In this document: positions 14,693 through 23,456 of the stretch, one piece after another | Layout: the number at the start of each line of letters is the position of its first letter | Position numbering within the stretch: the stretch's first letter is position 1 | Assembly (NCBI GenBank): GCA_002373045.1 | Contig: DFHU01000063.1 | Location: 44,476 to 88,904 of the forward strand | Direction: 5' to 3' | DNA length: 44,429 nt | From: Pseudoselenomonas ruminantium | GTDB taxonomy: Bacteria; Bacillota; Negativicutes; Selenomonadales; Selenomonadaceae | Position numbers and translations under genes: made by a program | Notes under the pieces: generated by a model | Databases searched by the model: none | Seen by the model: only the letters and a program-made list of their open reading frames with translations | Told to the model about the DNA's origin: nothing

Positions 14693-16453
14693 TCAGCGGC
14701 TTTTGCTTGTTTCATTCGGTTTTGGTGCAACAGCCTCCTGCTTGCCGCCGGTCTTTTGATTCTGCTTATCAGTCTTTTCTTCTTCAACCTTGCCAGCTTC
14801 CGCGACCACCAAATGAATAGACTCGCCGGAGAGAGCTTCCGCTCCGCCGCCAGGACTCTGGCTGATTACTGTTCCTGCCGCCTGTTTGCTGGCTTTCTTC
14901 TCTACACTGCCAACTCTAAATCCTGCACTGGTAAGTGTCTTGCTGGCAGCATCCAAAGGCAAGCCGGTTACATCCGGTACAGAGGATTTCTTTTCCTTCT
15001 TGCCCTTGCTGATAACCAAATCGACAGTTTCGCCCTTAGTTACCCGGGTACCTGCCCGCGGGTCAGAAGCAATGACCACACCAGCCTCTTCTTCATCGGA
15101 AGTGCGCTCTGAAACGCGGCCTACCTTCAAGCCCATCTTTTCGATTTTGGCAATGGCATCTGCCTGCTTCAAGCCGCGCACATCCGGCATTTCGATATTT
15201 TCTCCGCCCTTGCTGACCTTGATGGTAATCATGCGTTCTTCCTTGACCTTGGCGCCGCCTTCGGGGTCCTGGGAGATAACCATGCCCGCCGGAACCGTTG
15301 CACTGAACTCCTCATCCACCTTAACCCGCAGGCGTTTATCTTCCAAAATCTGCTTGGCCAGGGTCATCTGTTTGCCGGTAACATCCGGCACTTCTACTTC
15401 TGCCGTGCTCCAGAACTTACCAAAGCTCAGGAAGGCACCGACAAAAAAGCCCATCATGAGTACCATCACCAGACCGGCGATAAATTTCTTGGATTTGAAC
15501 ACCGACGTTTCTTCCGGCTCTTTCTCAGCATATGCCGGCTGTGCATAACGCTCACCCCGGCTGACAGGCATGGATTCCTTTACACGGGGCAAAACCTGCG
15601 TAGCATAGGGGTCGACAACACCTGCACTATATCCCCCCAGCATTTGCTGCGCCTGCGTGATATCCTGCATGAGTTCGCTGCTGCTCGGACGCATATTGGC
15701 ATCTTTCTGCATGGCCCGGGCCACAATGGCCTCCACCACCGGCGGAATGGATTCATCCAGTTGCCGCACCGAACGGGGCTGTTCCTGCAAGTGTTTCATG
15801 GCAATGCTTACCGGTGTTTCACCGGTAAACGGCAGCTGACCGGTCAGCATTTCATAGAGAACCACACCCAAAGCATATACATCGGAACGAGGCGTAATCA
15901 TCGTTCCTTTTGCCTGCTCTGGAGAAAAGTAATGAACTGAGCCCACGACATTTCCCGTATAGGTCATCGTGGATTCCGTTACGGCCCGGGCGATGCCGAA
16001 GTCAGCCACCTTGGCACTGCCATCCGGCATCATCAGGATATTATGCGGCTTAATATCACAATGCACCAGATTATTGGCATGGGCATGCGCCAGTGCGCTG
16101 GCAATATCCTTGGCCACCCGCAGGGCAGCATCCACGCTTAAATGACCTTCCTGCTTAATGCGATCCTTCAACGTGCTGCCGGGCACATATTCCATGACGA
16201 TATAATGGTCATCGCCCATTACCCCAACATCATAGATATTGACAATATTTGGATGAGACAGCTTGGCCGCAGCCTGTGCCTCCCGATGAAATTTTTGAAT
16301 AAACTCAGAATCCCGCTTAAATTGTTCATGGAGGATTTTGACCGCTACCGTGCGGTCAAGCAGTATATCCCTTGCCTTATACACATCGGCCATACCACCG
16401 CCGCCAATGAGTTCTTGCAATTCGTATCGATTGTCCAAGACACGCTGGTTCAT
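14693..16453 (-). CDS. prkC: Membrane serine/threonine kinase with PASTA domains
   Basis: This 586-residue receptor kinase senses cell-wall fragments. The N-terminal Hanks kinase domain shows the glycine loop IGGGGMADVY, Lys39 in VAVK, the catalytic loop HCDIKPHN (131-138) and DFG in VADFGIA. One transmembrane helix lies near residues 327-350. Three extracellular PASTA repeats follow, starting VEVPDVTG, IEMPDVRG and SSVPDVTG, and then a charged low-complexity tail rich in Lys, Gln and Glu. The catalytic loop has Cys where most PASTA kinases have the HRD Arg. AAGGAG precedes the ATG. The gene sits at the end of an FHA-FHA-phosphatase-RodA-PBP cluster and before rsgA, so it probably regulates cell-wall growth with those partners. 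Confidence 0.95.
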   Translation of the reverse strand: MNQRVLDNRYELQELIGGGGMADVYKARDILLDRTVAVKILHEQFKRDSEFIQKFHREAQAAAKLSHPNIVNIYDVGVMGDDHYIVMEYVPGSTLKDRIKQEGHLSVDAALRVAKDIASALAHAHANNLVHCDIKPHNILMMPDGSAKVADFGIARAVTESTMTYTGNVVGSVHYFSPEQAKGTMITPRSDVYALGVVLYEMLTGQLPFTGETPVSIAMKHLQEQPRSVRQLDESIPPVVEAIVARAMQKDANMRPSSSELMQDITQAQQMLGGYSAGVVDPYATQVLPRVKESMPVSRGERYAQPAYAEKEPEETSVFKSKKFIAGLVMVLMMGFFVGAFLSFGKFWSTAEVEVPDVTGKQMTLAKQILEDKRLRVKVDEEFSATVPAGMVISQDPEGGAKVKEERMITIKVSKGGENIEMPDVRGLKQADAIAKIEKMGLKVGRVSERTSDEEEAGVVIASDPRAGTRVTKGETVDLVISKGKKEKKSSVPDVTGLPLDAASKTLTSAGFRVGSVEKKASKQAAGTVISQSPGGGAEALSGESIHLVVAEAGKVEEEKTDKQNQKTGGKQEAVAPKPNETSKSR

Positions 16454-16488
16454 TGAATTTCTCCTTCCCCAAGGCTCATTTTCTATAA

Positions 16489-17886
16489 TTAGTTCTGTAA
16501 ACTCAGGATTATCTTTCGGGCAATTGGTGCCGCAGCTTTGCCGCCGCCACCGCCGTTTTCTACGATAATGGCAAAGGCGATATTGCGATTGCGCAGTTTC
16601 GCTGAGCCGATAAACCAGGCATGGTCTTCACCATGCGGATTTTCAGCTGTACCAGTCTTGCCAGCCACTTCCACACCGCTGACCTGAGCAGCTTTACCTG
16701 TTCCCTTCGTAACCACGTCTTCCATAAAGCTGTGAATTTTAGCTGCCATAGCTTCTGTAGTCACGGTCAGCCATTTTTCAGGAATTGCTTTATGAACGAC
16801 TAATCCACCAGGCGTAATGACCTCCTGCACGAGATAAGGCTTCATCACCGTACCGCCATGGGCAAAGGCAGAAGCCAGCAGTGCCATATGCATCGGCGTA
16901 ACCAAAAGCGTGCTCTGCCCAATCGCCGTCTGCGCCTGGTCGCCGCTGCCCAGATTGCCAAAATCCGGCAAGTGCGAACTGGTCATCACGATTTCCCCAC
17001 CGATTGACTGGTCAAAACCAAACCGGATAAACGCTTTCTTGAGTTTATCATCACCCAAACGCATTCCCAGGGTGCCAAAGGTTACATTACAGGATTCCGT
17101 CAGAGCTTTGCGCAGGTCTACCCGATTGTGCACTTCGCCATGACTCTCCCGAATGCTATGGCCACCGCCAACATCCAAAATACCTGGGCAGTCAAACGTT
17201 TCCTGTTCATTGGTCACGCCATCTGTAAGTGCCGCATCGGCAATCATCGGCTTAATGGTAGACCCAGGTGGGTATAGGCCCTGTACGGTACGATTTAAGA
17301 GCGGGCCATCCGCCTCCTGCGACATCGCCTTCCAGTTGTCTTCTACATTATTGGGGTCATATGCCGGAGCGCTGACCATGGCAAGCACAGCTCCTGTATC
17401 TGCGTCCAACACGACCACAGCGCCCTTGCGTCCCGCCAGCCCATCATAGGCTGCCTGTTGAGCGTCGGCTTCAATGGTTGTTTTTATGTCATTGCCTCTG
17501 TCCGTCTGCAAAAGCTGGGCAGCCGGCCCCAAACGGCTCATATCAGCAGTCAAGCCCAACAATTCCCTGTTGGCATGGCCTTCCAAGCCTGCACTGCCGA
17601 TATTTTCTCCGTTATAACCGGTAATATGGGCCATCACCTGTCCCAAGGGATACGTTCTGGTCCCATCATTTTGTGTCTGTGCCAGCACACGGCCATGCGC
17701 ATCAAAGATGGTTCCCCGGCGAATATCGGCCTTAGCTGCCGCCCCCCGCATATTAAGGGGATTCTCCGCCAGCTCCTGTCCCTCCCAAACCGCCAAATAA
17801 GCGATATAGAGCGAAAGAACTGCCACCATAACGAGCAGAAAGGCGCCGACCTGTACAATTTGTCGTTTTAACTTCCAATCAGACAT
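16489..17886 (-). CDS. pbpA: Class B-like penicillin-binding protein (PbpA/FtsI family transpeptidase)
   Basis: This 465-residue membrane-anchored peptidoglycan transpeptidase has an N-terminal anchor at about residues 11-32. The active-site SxxK is STIK (Ser209-Lys212), the SxN motif is SCN in TESCNVTFG, and the KTG motif is KTGTAENPHGEDHAWF. It is shorter than FtsI or PBP2 of Proteobacteria and resembles the PbpA that travels with RodA and PASTA kinases in Actinobacteria and some Clostridia. The start lies 8 bp inside the end of the RodA/FtsW gene, so the synthase and transpeptidase are translationally coupled. Confidence 0.94.
   Translation of the reverse strand: MSDWKLKRQIVQVGAFLLVMVAVLSLYIAYLAVWEGQELAENPLNMRGAAAKADIRRGTIFDAHGRVLAQTQNDGTRTYPLGQVMAHITGYNGENIGSAGLEGHANRELLGLTADMSRLGPAAQLLQTDRGNDIKTTIEADAQQAAYDGLAGRKGAVVVLDADTGAVLAMVSAPAYDPNNVEDNWKAMSQEADGPLLNRTVQGLYPPGSTIKPMIADAALTDGVTNEQETFDCPGILDVGGGHSIRESHGEVHNRVDLRKALTESCNVTFGTLGMRLGDDKLKKAFIRFGFDQSIGGEIVMTSSHLPDFGNLGSGDQAQTAIGQSTLLVTPMHMALLASAFAHGGTVMKPYLVQEVITPGGLVVHKAIPEKWLTVTTEAMAAKIHSFMEDVVTKGTGKAAQVSGVEVAGKTGTAENPHGEDHAWFIGSAKLRNRNIAFAIIVENGGGGGKAAAPIARKIILSLQN
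17004..17015. repeat. Copy of the TTGAC-N2-GTCAA motif
   Basis: A perfect TTGACTGGTCAA lies inside the pbpA coding sequence (minus-strand peptide FDQSI). See the finding on this dispersed motif. Confidence 0.7.
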
Positions 17887-19150
17887 TTTTCTGCTCCTTG
17901 GTTAATGATAACAACATGGCCAACAGAATGAAACTGGAAACCATGGAACTGCCGCCATAACTTACAAACGGCAGGGTAATCCCTGTAAGCGGCAGGAATT
18001 TGGTAACACCGGCAATGATGATAAACATCTGCAGCAGAATCAGCACACCGCACCCCGCCATCAGTAACGCCTCGCTGGCATTCTTCAGCTTTAGTGCCCC
18101 TTTTATCCCCCGCCAAAAAAGCAAGGCATAGCAAATGATAAGCATAATTCCTGCTGTAAGGCCCATTTCCTCCACGATAGCAGAAAAAATAAAATCCGTA
18201 TGCACCTCAGGGATAAAGCCGGGATGGCCGAAACCAAAGCCTGTGCCCCAAAGTCCGCCCGTGCCAATGGCAAAGAGTGACTGTACCACTTGATAAGCCA
18301 TACCATTGGGGTCAGCCCAAGGGTCGAGCCAGATATCAAAACGTACCCGCACATGACCAAACAAAGCATAACTGGCAGCGGCTGCAATGCCTATAAAAGC
18401 CATTGCTAAGAACACATAGGATTTGCTGCCTGTAGCCATATAGGTCATCAGTACTGCCATACCAAAAAAGAGCAGCGCTGACCCCAAATCCTTTTCCACC
18501 ACGAACATCAGAACCGCCAGGCCCCAAATGCAAATAAGCGGTGCAATAAACCGCAAAGGCGGCAGCCGCAGGAACAGAAATTTATGCGCAGGCAAAGTCA
18601 ATACCCGTCGATGATCGGACAGATAAGAGGCCAAAAAGAACAACAGGATAATCTTGCCAAATTCCGAAGGCTGCAAGGATACTGGCCCGAGTACCAGCCA
18701 GTTCTTGCTGCCGCCTATTTCCGTGCCAAAGAGCAGCGGCAGTCCCAACAGAAACACGCAGCCAATTCCCAATAGATAGGGATAATTAAGCATGCGTTTT
18801 ATTTTGGGCCAAAGGCGAATAACGATGAACATCACCAACATGGCAATGCACAGCCATTGCATCTGTCTGAGCAGCAAAGCCGGCTTCAGCCGGGCAATTT
18901 CTACGAGACCAATACTCACGAGCATTAAAATTATCGGCAGGATAAACGTATCCAAATGTCTTTTGATTACCACCATCTGAATCACAATGGTCAAAAAGGC
19001 AGCGGCCAACAAATAGGGCACATAAACCAGTGGGTCCTGCAGTGTCGTATTGGTCACCTTCTGCATAGCGCCCTGCATTTTCAAGTACAGAACAGACATG
19101 CCACAAAGGAAAATTCCCAAAGGCGCTGTTAAAAGCCCCCAATTCTTCAT
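17879..19150 (-). CDS. FtsW/RodA/SpoVE-family peptidoglycan glycosyltransferase
   Basis: This 423-residue SEDS-family membrane protein has about ten to twelve hydrophobic segments. Family residues are visible in GGSKNWLVLGPVSLQPSEFGKI, which has the conserved Trp and the QPSE motif, then VVEKDLGSALLFFG with the catalytic-region Asp, and FSAIVEEMG and GVTKFLPLTGITLPFVSYGGSSM near the C-terminus. SEDS proteins polymerise glycan strands with a partner class B PBP, which is the next gene. Whether it serves elongation (RodA) or division (FtsW) is not decided by sequence. The kinase-linked context resembles mycobacterial rodA. It overlaps the phosphatase gene by 4 bp. Confidence 0.94.
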   Translation of the reverse strand: MKNWGLLTAPLGIFLCGMSVLYLKMQGAMQKVTNTTLQDPLVYVPYLLAAAFLTIVIQMVVIKRHLDTFILPIILMLVSIGLVEIARLKPALLLRQMQWLCIAMLVMFIVIRLWPKIKRMLNYPYLLGIGCVFLLGLPLLFGTEIGGSKNWLVLGPVSLQPSEFGKIILLFFLASYLSDHRRVLTLPAHKFLFLRLPPLRFIAPLICIWGLAVLMFVVEKDLGSALLFFGMAVLMTYMATGSKSYVFLAMAFIGIAAAASYALFGHVRVRFDIWLDPWADPNGMAYQVVQSLFAIGTGGLWGTGFGFGHPGFIPEVHTDFIFSAIVEEMGLTAGIMLIICYALLFWRGIKGALKLKNASEALLMAGCGVLILLQMFIIIAGVTKFLPLTGITLPFVSYGGSSMVSSFILLAMLLSLTKEQKNV

Positions 19151-19866
19151 GCGAGGCTCACCACCACTACCGTAATGTTATCGGTACCGCCTGCAGACAA
19201 AGCTGCATTGAGGAGTGCCTGCGCCGGATTGTCCACAGCTTCCCGCAAGATACGCGTAATCGCCTCATCCTCAACATGCTTCATCAAGCCATCTGTGGCC
19301 AGCAGGAAGATATCACCATCCTGAATGGTCAATCGGCCGCTGTCTACCTCCAGATTTTCCATAACGCCCACGGCTCTGGTCAGCATATTGCGCTGCGGAT
19401 GTTTTTTTGCTTCTTCGGGCGTAATCGTTCCCTCCCGCACCAAATCTTCCACATAGGAATGGTCGCGGGTTATCTGCGCCAAAGCCTCTGTGCCACTGCG
19501 CAACAGATATAATCTGCTGTCACCGACATGAGCCCAATAGGCCTGACCGTCCTGTTCATCAATATGAAGCAAGGTTGCCGTTGTTCCCATGCCTTCACAG
19601 CCAGGATGTTCTCCAACATAATGACGAATGACCATATTGGCATCCTGGATAGCCTGGCAAAGATTCTCTTCTCTAATCTGTTCTCTGCCGGCCAGTTTTT
19701 CCTGAACGGTATTCACCAACAGCTGACTGGCTACTTCGCCGGCAGCCTCGCCGCCCATGCCGTCTGCTACAGCATAGACCTTGTCAAAAACCAACAGATT
19801 ATCTTCATTGCCTTTACGCACTAAGCCTACGTCAGTAGCTTTATAAACTTGCTGCAATTCGTTCAC
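19147..19866 (-). CDS. stp: PP2C-type protein serine/threonine phosphatase
   Basis: This 239-residue phosphatase is the partner of PASTA kinases. Metal-binding PPM motifs are clear: RKGNEDNLLVFD near residue 17, VADGMGGEAAGE, HVGDSRLYLL and GGTDNITVVVV at the C-terminus. The start is probably the GTG overlapping the fhaB stop (GTGA), with TAAGG 8 bases before it. A TTG three codons later with GAGAGG upstream is a possible alternative. It overlaps the RodA/FtsW gene by 4 bp. It should reverse phosphorylation by the kinase encoded four genes downstream of fhaA in the same unit. Confidence 0.95.
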   Translation of the reverse strand: MNELQQVYKATDVGLVRKGNEDNLLVFDKVYAVADGMGGEAAGEVASQLLVNTVQEKLAGREQIREENLCQAIQDANMVIRHYVGEHPGCEGMGTTATLLHIDEQDGQAYWAHVGDSRLYLLRSGTEALAQITRDHSYVEDLVREGTITPEEAKKHPQRNMLTRAVGVMENLEVDSGRLTIQDGDIFLLATDGLMKHVEDEAITRILREAVDNPAQALLNAALSAGGTDNITVVVVSLA

Positions 19867-20315
19867 CTCTCGAACCTTAGGGTAACCATGCCCACACGAA
19901 TTTCATCACCGGGTTTTAAGTAAGCCTGGCCCTCCAATGGCTGACCATTGACATATGTATGGTTCACACTGCCCAAGTCTTCAATGACGTATTGGGCTCC
20001 ATGGAGAAAAATCGTGGCATGACGATGGGAAACAAAATTTTCGGGAATACGCACATCATTTTCTGCTCCCCGGCCAATGGTTATTTCCTCCTGAAAAGCA
20101 AACCGCCGTCCCTGCAGTTCCTCCTCGCTGGCTTCCACCACGGTAAGCAGCGCCTCATTCTGCTTGACAGCAGGCTTATGCTGTTGCTTCAGTTCCTGCT
20201 TAACCTCACCAAACATCCTGCGCGACAGGCTGACGGTAAAGTAAATCAGCCACAAGAGCATACCATATTCCAAAGCCACTCTGGCCACCTTAATGGCCAT
20301 TGCCGCACCTTGCAT
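19863..20315 (-). CDS. FHA-domain membrane protein (FhaB/FipA-like)
   Basis: This is a 150-residue protein with an N-terminal membrane helix (about residues 14-31, EYGMLLWLIYFTVSL), a charged linker, and a C-terminal FHA domain. The FHA core is visible as ITIGRGAENDVRIPENFVSHRHATIF with the phosphothreonine-binding Arg-Ser-His residues, followed by VNHTYVNGQPL. The ATG shares its A with the preceding FHA gene stop (TGATG). In mycobacteria the equivalent single-FHA protein recruits phosphorylated cell-wall and division proteins. The same partnership with the neighbouring kinase is inferred from order. Confidence 0.88.
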   Translation of the reverse strand: MQGAAMAIKVARVALEYGMLLWLIYFTVSLSRRMFGEVKQELKQQHKPAVKQNEALLTVVEASEEELQGRRFAFQEEITIGRGAENDVRIPENFVSHRHATIFLHGAQYVIEDLGSVNHTYVNGQPLEGQAYLKPGDEIRVGMVTLRFER

Positions 20316-21064
20316 CAAATCACCTCGTAGACTAAAACCGTTGTTCCGATTTGGATTTCATCACCGGAACACAGACATATGGATTCCACCGGCTCACCAT
20401 TCACAAATGTACCATTGGTACTCTGGGCATCATAGAGAACATGCCGGTGATTTTCATAAGCAATCCAGGCATGAAGCCGTGAAGCCTTCGGGTCGGTGAG
20501 AATAAACTCATTTTTCTCCCGGCGGCCAATGTAAATCTGACCCTCGCCAAATTCCAAATAGGCGTCCAAATCTGGTCCTTCGACAACTTTCAGCGCGGTA
20601 ATTTTTACTTCCTTGGGCAGATTCAGGGGCTGCTGACTGCCCAGGCGAGGCTTGACCAGTACCAACGTGTTTTGCTCATCACAGTTTTTCGTCTGTGTAT
20701 CCTCCTCTGGCTCTGAAAAACGGGCTTTTAGCTCAAAGATACCGCGCTGCTTTGCCTCATCAGCCTGACAGCTTACCGTCAGCTTGCCCTGCATGGTGTA
20801 ATTCTGCAGGATAACCTGTTTTTCGGCTACCGTATAGAGCTCGTCGATAATCCGCCGGGCACAAAGCCGTTGATAGTCCTCCTTGGCGAGGAAAAACACA
20901 TATTGATTGGGCACCATGCGCTGCGCTTTGCCCTTGCCTTGACGGGCAATCTCCTTTTCCAGTGCCTTGGATAGTTCCACCGGCTCCAAATCACTGCTGA
21001 ATTTCTTGTTAAAGAATCCTTCGATATGATTTTCCAAAAATGATTCTAATTTGCCAATGCCCAT
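20315..21064 (-). CDS. DUF3662 (FhaA-type) protein with C-terminal FHA domain
   Basis: This 249-residue soluble protein has the FhaA layout. An N-terminal DUF3662 domain begins MGIGKLESFLENHIEGFFNKKF and includes LSKALEKEIARQGKGKAQRMVPNQYV-type sequence. A linker of about 60 residues and a C-terminal FHA domain follow. The FHA residues are seen in IYIGRREKNEFILTDPKASRLHAWI and DAQSTNGTFVNGEPV. It binds phosphothreonine on kinase targets in related systems. The gene follows rlmN by 12 bp and overlaps the next FHA gene by one base. Confidence 0.9.
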   Translation of the reverse strand: MGIGKLESFLENHIEGFFNKKFSSDLEPVELSKALEKEIARQGKGKAQRMVPNQYVFFLAKEDYQRLCARRIIDELYTVAEKQVILQNYTMQGKLTVSCQADEAKQRGIFELKARFSEPEEDTQTKNCDEQNTLVLVKPRLGSQQPLNLPKEVKITALKVVEGPDLDAYLEFGEGQIYIGRREKNEFILTDPKASRLHAWIAYENHRHVLYDAQSTNGTFVNGEPVESICLCSGDEIQIGTTVLVYEVI

Positions 21065-21076
21065 AAGGTAACACCT

Positions 21077-22117
21077 CTAATCCTGCAAATGCTTATTACG
21101 CAGCTGGCCGCAGGCCGCCTGAATATCCGTGCCCATCTCCCGGCGCACAGTCACGTTCACATGATGGCTTGCCAGATAACCTTCAAACCAGTCAATCCGC
21201 GCCTTGGATGGACGCAAGAGACTCCTCTCCACCACGGGATTGATGGGAATGAGATTAACGCTGGCCAGTTGACCGTGCATAAGCGCCGTAAGCTCTTTGG
21301 CCTGCTGCTCTCCATCATTTAACTGGTCAATCAGGATGTATTCGTAAGTCACCCGCCGCTTGGTCTTGTCGGCATAGTTCCTGGCTGCCGCCACTACATC
21401 CTTCAGTGGATATTTGCGATTGATGGGCATGATTTCCGAGCGCAGTTCCTGATTCGGCGCATGCAGGGAAACCGACAGGGAAATCGGCAAGCCTTCTTCG
21501 GCTAACTGATACATGCCCGGTACAATGCCAGAGGTGGACAGCGTGATATTGCGATAACCCAAACCTAAGGTGTACGGCTCATGGATAAGTCGCAGGAACT
21601 TCACGACCTCGTCGTAGTTCATCAAGGGTTCCCCGCTGCCCATAATCACCATGGTATCCACCTTGCTGCCGGACTCCTCACGCAGCATATCGTTAATCAC
21701 GACCGCCTGCGAGAGAATCTCGCCACAGGTCAGATTTCGTGCCATGCCATGCAAAGTGGACGCACAAAAAGCGCAGCCCATATTGCAGCCAGCCTGCGTG
21801 GATACGCAAATGCTGTTTCCATAAGGCTGGCGCATCAACACCGTTTCGATGGCAATGCCGTCGGCAAATTCAAGCAGGAACTTCGTGGTCTTTTCATCCT
21901 GTGAATCAAGCCGCGCCTTAATCTTCGGACGGCCAATGATGAAATTCTCCGCCAATTGCTCACGCAAAGCCTTCGACAGGTTGGTCATGGCAGAAAAATC
22001 TGTCGCCCCACGCTGATAGAGCCATTCGGCAATCTGTTTGGCGCGGAACTTCTGCACCTTAAAGGGCGCCAAGACATCCTGCAGCTCTGCTAAGGTCAGT
22101 CCAAATATATTCGTCAA
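21077..22117 (-). CDS. rlmN: Dual-specificity RNA methyltransferase RlmN
   Basis: This radical SAM enzyme makes 2-methyladenosine in 23S rRNA (A2503) and some tRNAs. The iron-sulfur motif is CNMGCAFC. Other family segments are MRQPYGNSICVSTQAGC, MGSGEPLMNYDEV and RRVTYEYILIDQLNDG. The C-terminal cysteine needed for catalysis is present in DIQAACGQL. The open frame extends 18 codons upstream over the end of rsmB, but AAAGGA lies 7 bases before a TTG at 22117. A TTG start gives a normal 346-residue protein beginning LTNIFGLT. The start is 4 bases after the rsmB stop. Confidence 0.95.
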   Translation of the reverse strand: MTNIFGLTLAELQDVLAPFKVQKFRAKQIAEWLYQRGATDFSAMTNLSKALREQLAENFIIGRPKIKARLDSQDEKTTKFLLEFADGIAIETVLMRQPYGNSICVSTQAGCNMGCAFCASTLHGMARNLTCGEILSQAVVINDMLREESGSKVDTMVIMGSGEPLMNYDEVVKFLRLIHEPYTLGLGYRNITLSTSGIVPGMYQLAEEGLPISLSVSLHAPNQELRSEIMPINRKYPLKDVVAAARNYADKTKRRVTYEYILIDQLNDGEQQAKELTALMHGQLASVNLIPINPVVERSLLRPSKARIDWFEGYLASHHVNVTVRREMGTDIQAACGQLRNKHLQD

Positions 22118-22121
22118 TGTC

Positions 22122-23456
22122 TTATCCTTTCGCTTTGCGCATACGTGCAATAAAGAAACCATCCGTGCCATCCCGCTGGGGATAAAGCTGTACCATCTTA
22201 TCCGGACGCTTCACCGGCAGGAAATCCCCGGTTTGTTCCAGCGTAAATTCCGGATGACGGGTCAAAAAGGCCTCCACCACTTCGTCATTTTCTGACGGGT
22301 CAATGGTGCAGGTACTGTAGACCAGTACGCCGCCCGCTTTAAGTGCCTTGGCGGCACTATCAAGGATTTCGCCCTGAAGTGGCGGCAAGGCCGCAATCTC
22401 CTCGGCGCTCTTATTCCAGCGGGCATCGGGCTTGCGCCGCAAAACGCCCAGACCGGAACAGGGTGCATCCACGAGCACGCGGTCAGCCATATCCTCGTAT
22501 TCCTCGCCTACCTTACGGGCATCGAGCAAAGTTGGCTCAATGATATCAATTCCCAAACGCTTGGCGTTTTCCTCAATGCGCTCCAGCTTATGCTCATAGA
22601 TATCGCCTGCCACAATGCGGCCCTTATTTTCCATCAAAGCCGCCATATGGGTGGTCTTGCCGCCCGGAGCACTACAACAGTCGATAATGAGTTCACCAGG
22701 CTGCGGGTCAACAACATGCGCAACCAGCATGGAACTTTCGTCCTGCACCTGACACAGACCTTCCTGCAGGGGAGCGAGATTGTCCAAAGCACCATGCGTC
22801 GTAACGAGTATTCCCTCTGGTGTCCACTGACTTTCCTGTACTTCTGCACCGGCTTCTTTGAGGGCCGCCATGAGTTCAGGCCGTTCGTTTTTCAGCGTAT
22901 TGGTGCGCACCGATAAGACCGGCTGGCCGTTATCGAAAGCGCAGAGCGCTTCCGCTTCTTCAAAGCCAAACTGCTTGACCCAGCGCTTCACGAGCCAGTA
23001 AGGATGCCGGCTCTTTAGTGCCAAGCCTTCCGTTGCCTTGCCCTTGCCTGCGGGGAATTTTGCCTTCTCCGGCTCCCGCACAGCGGTACGCAGAACAGCA
23101 TTGACAAATTTCACCGTACCAGCGTGGCTGTACTTCTTGGTCAGTTCCACCGCCGTATTGCAGGCCGCCGAAGCGGGCACCTTATCCAGATAAAAAATCT
23201 GATAAAGCCCCAACCGCAGAATATCCCGTACCATCGGCGGAATTTTCTTTAACGGCCGGTTCACATAGCGGCGCAGAATCCAGTCCAGCGTATCTCCGGC
23301 CTTGACCGCACCATAGACCAGTTCCGTCACAAAGCGGCGGTCCTGGTCGCTAAGGTCTGCCTTGCGCAGATGACGGGCCAAAGCCACATTGGCATAGGCG
23401 CCTTCTTCATGCACTTCATTTAATATCTTAATCGCGATTTCCCGCGCTTTATCCAT
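22122..23456 (-). CDS. rsmB: 16S rRNA (cytosine-967 C5)-methyltransferase
   Basis: This 444-residue RsmB/Sun-type protein has an N-terminal NusB-like RNA-binding domain (residues about 1-140, with AREIAIKILNEVHEEGAYANVAL) and a C-terminal SAM methyltransferase domain. The SAM site is CCSAPGGKTTHMAALM. The catalytic cysteines are in VDAPCSGLGVLRRKPD and LVYSTCTIDPSEN. The frame extends 21 codons further, but AAGGAG is 7 bases before the ATG at 23456, which is preferred. This start overlaps the DUF116 gene by 8 bp. It is a standard member of the def-fmt-rsmB-rlmN cluster. Confidence 0.95.
   Translation of the reverse strand: MDKAREIAIKILNEVHEEGAYANVALARHLRKADLSDQDRRFVTELVYGAVKAGDTLDWILRRYVNRPLKKIPPMVRDILRLGLYQIFYLDKVPASAACNTAVELTKKYSHAGTVKFVNAVLRTAVREPEKAKFPAGKGKATEGLALKSRHPYWLVKRWVKQFGFEEAEALCAFDNGQPVLSVRTNTLKNERPELMAALKEAGAEVQESQWTPEGILVTTHGALDNLAPLQEGLCQVQDESSMLVAHVVDPQPGELIIDCCSAPGGKTTHMAALMENKGRIVAGDIYEHKLERIEENAKRLGIDIIEPTLLDARKVGEEYEDMADRVLVDAPCSGLGVLRRKPDARWNKSAEEIAALPPLQGEILDSAAKALKAGGVLVYSTCTIDPSENDEVVEAFLTRHPEFTLEQTGDFLPVKRPDKMVQLYPQRDGTDGFFIARMRKAKG

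Noticed and set aside
15842..15855. GCTGACCGGTCAGC as another copy of the TTGACCAGTCAA motif
   Set aside because: It is a perfect palindrome of similar sequence, but three bases differ from the motif, so it is not counted.
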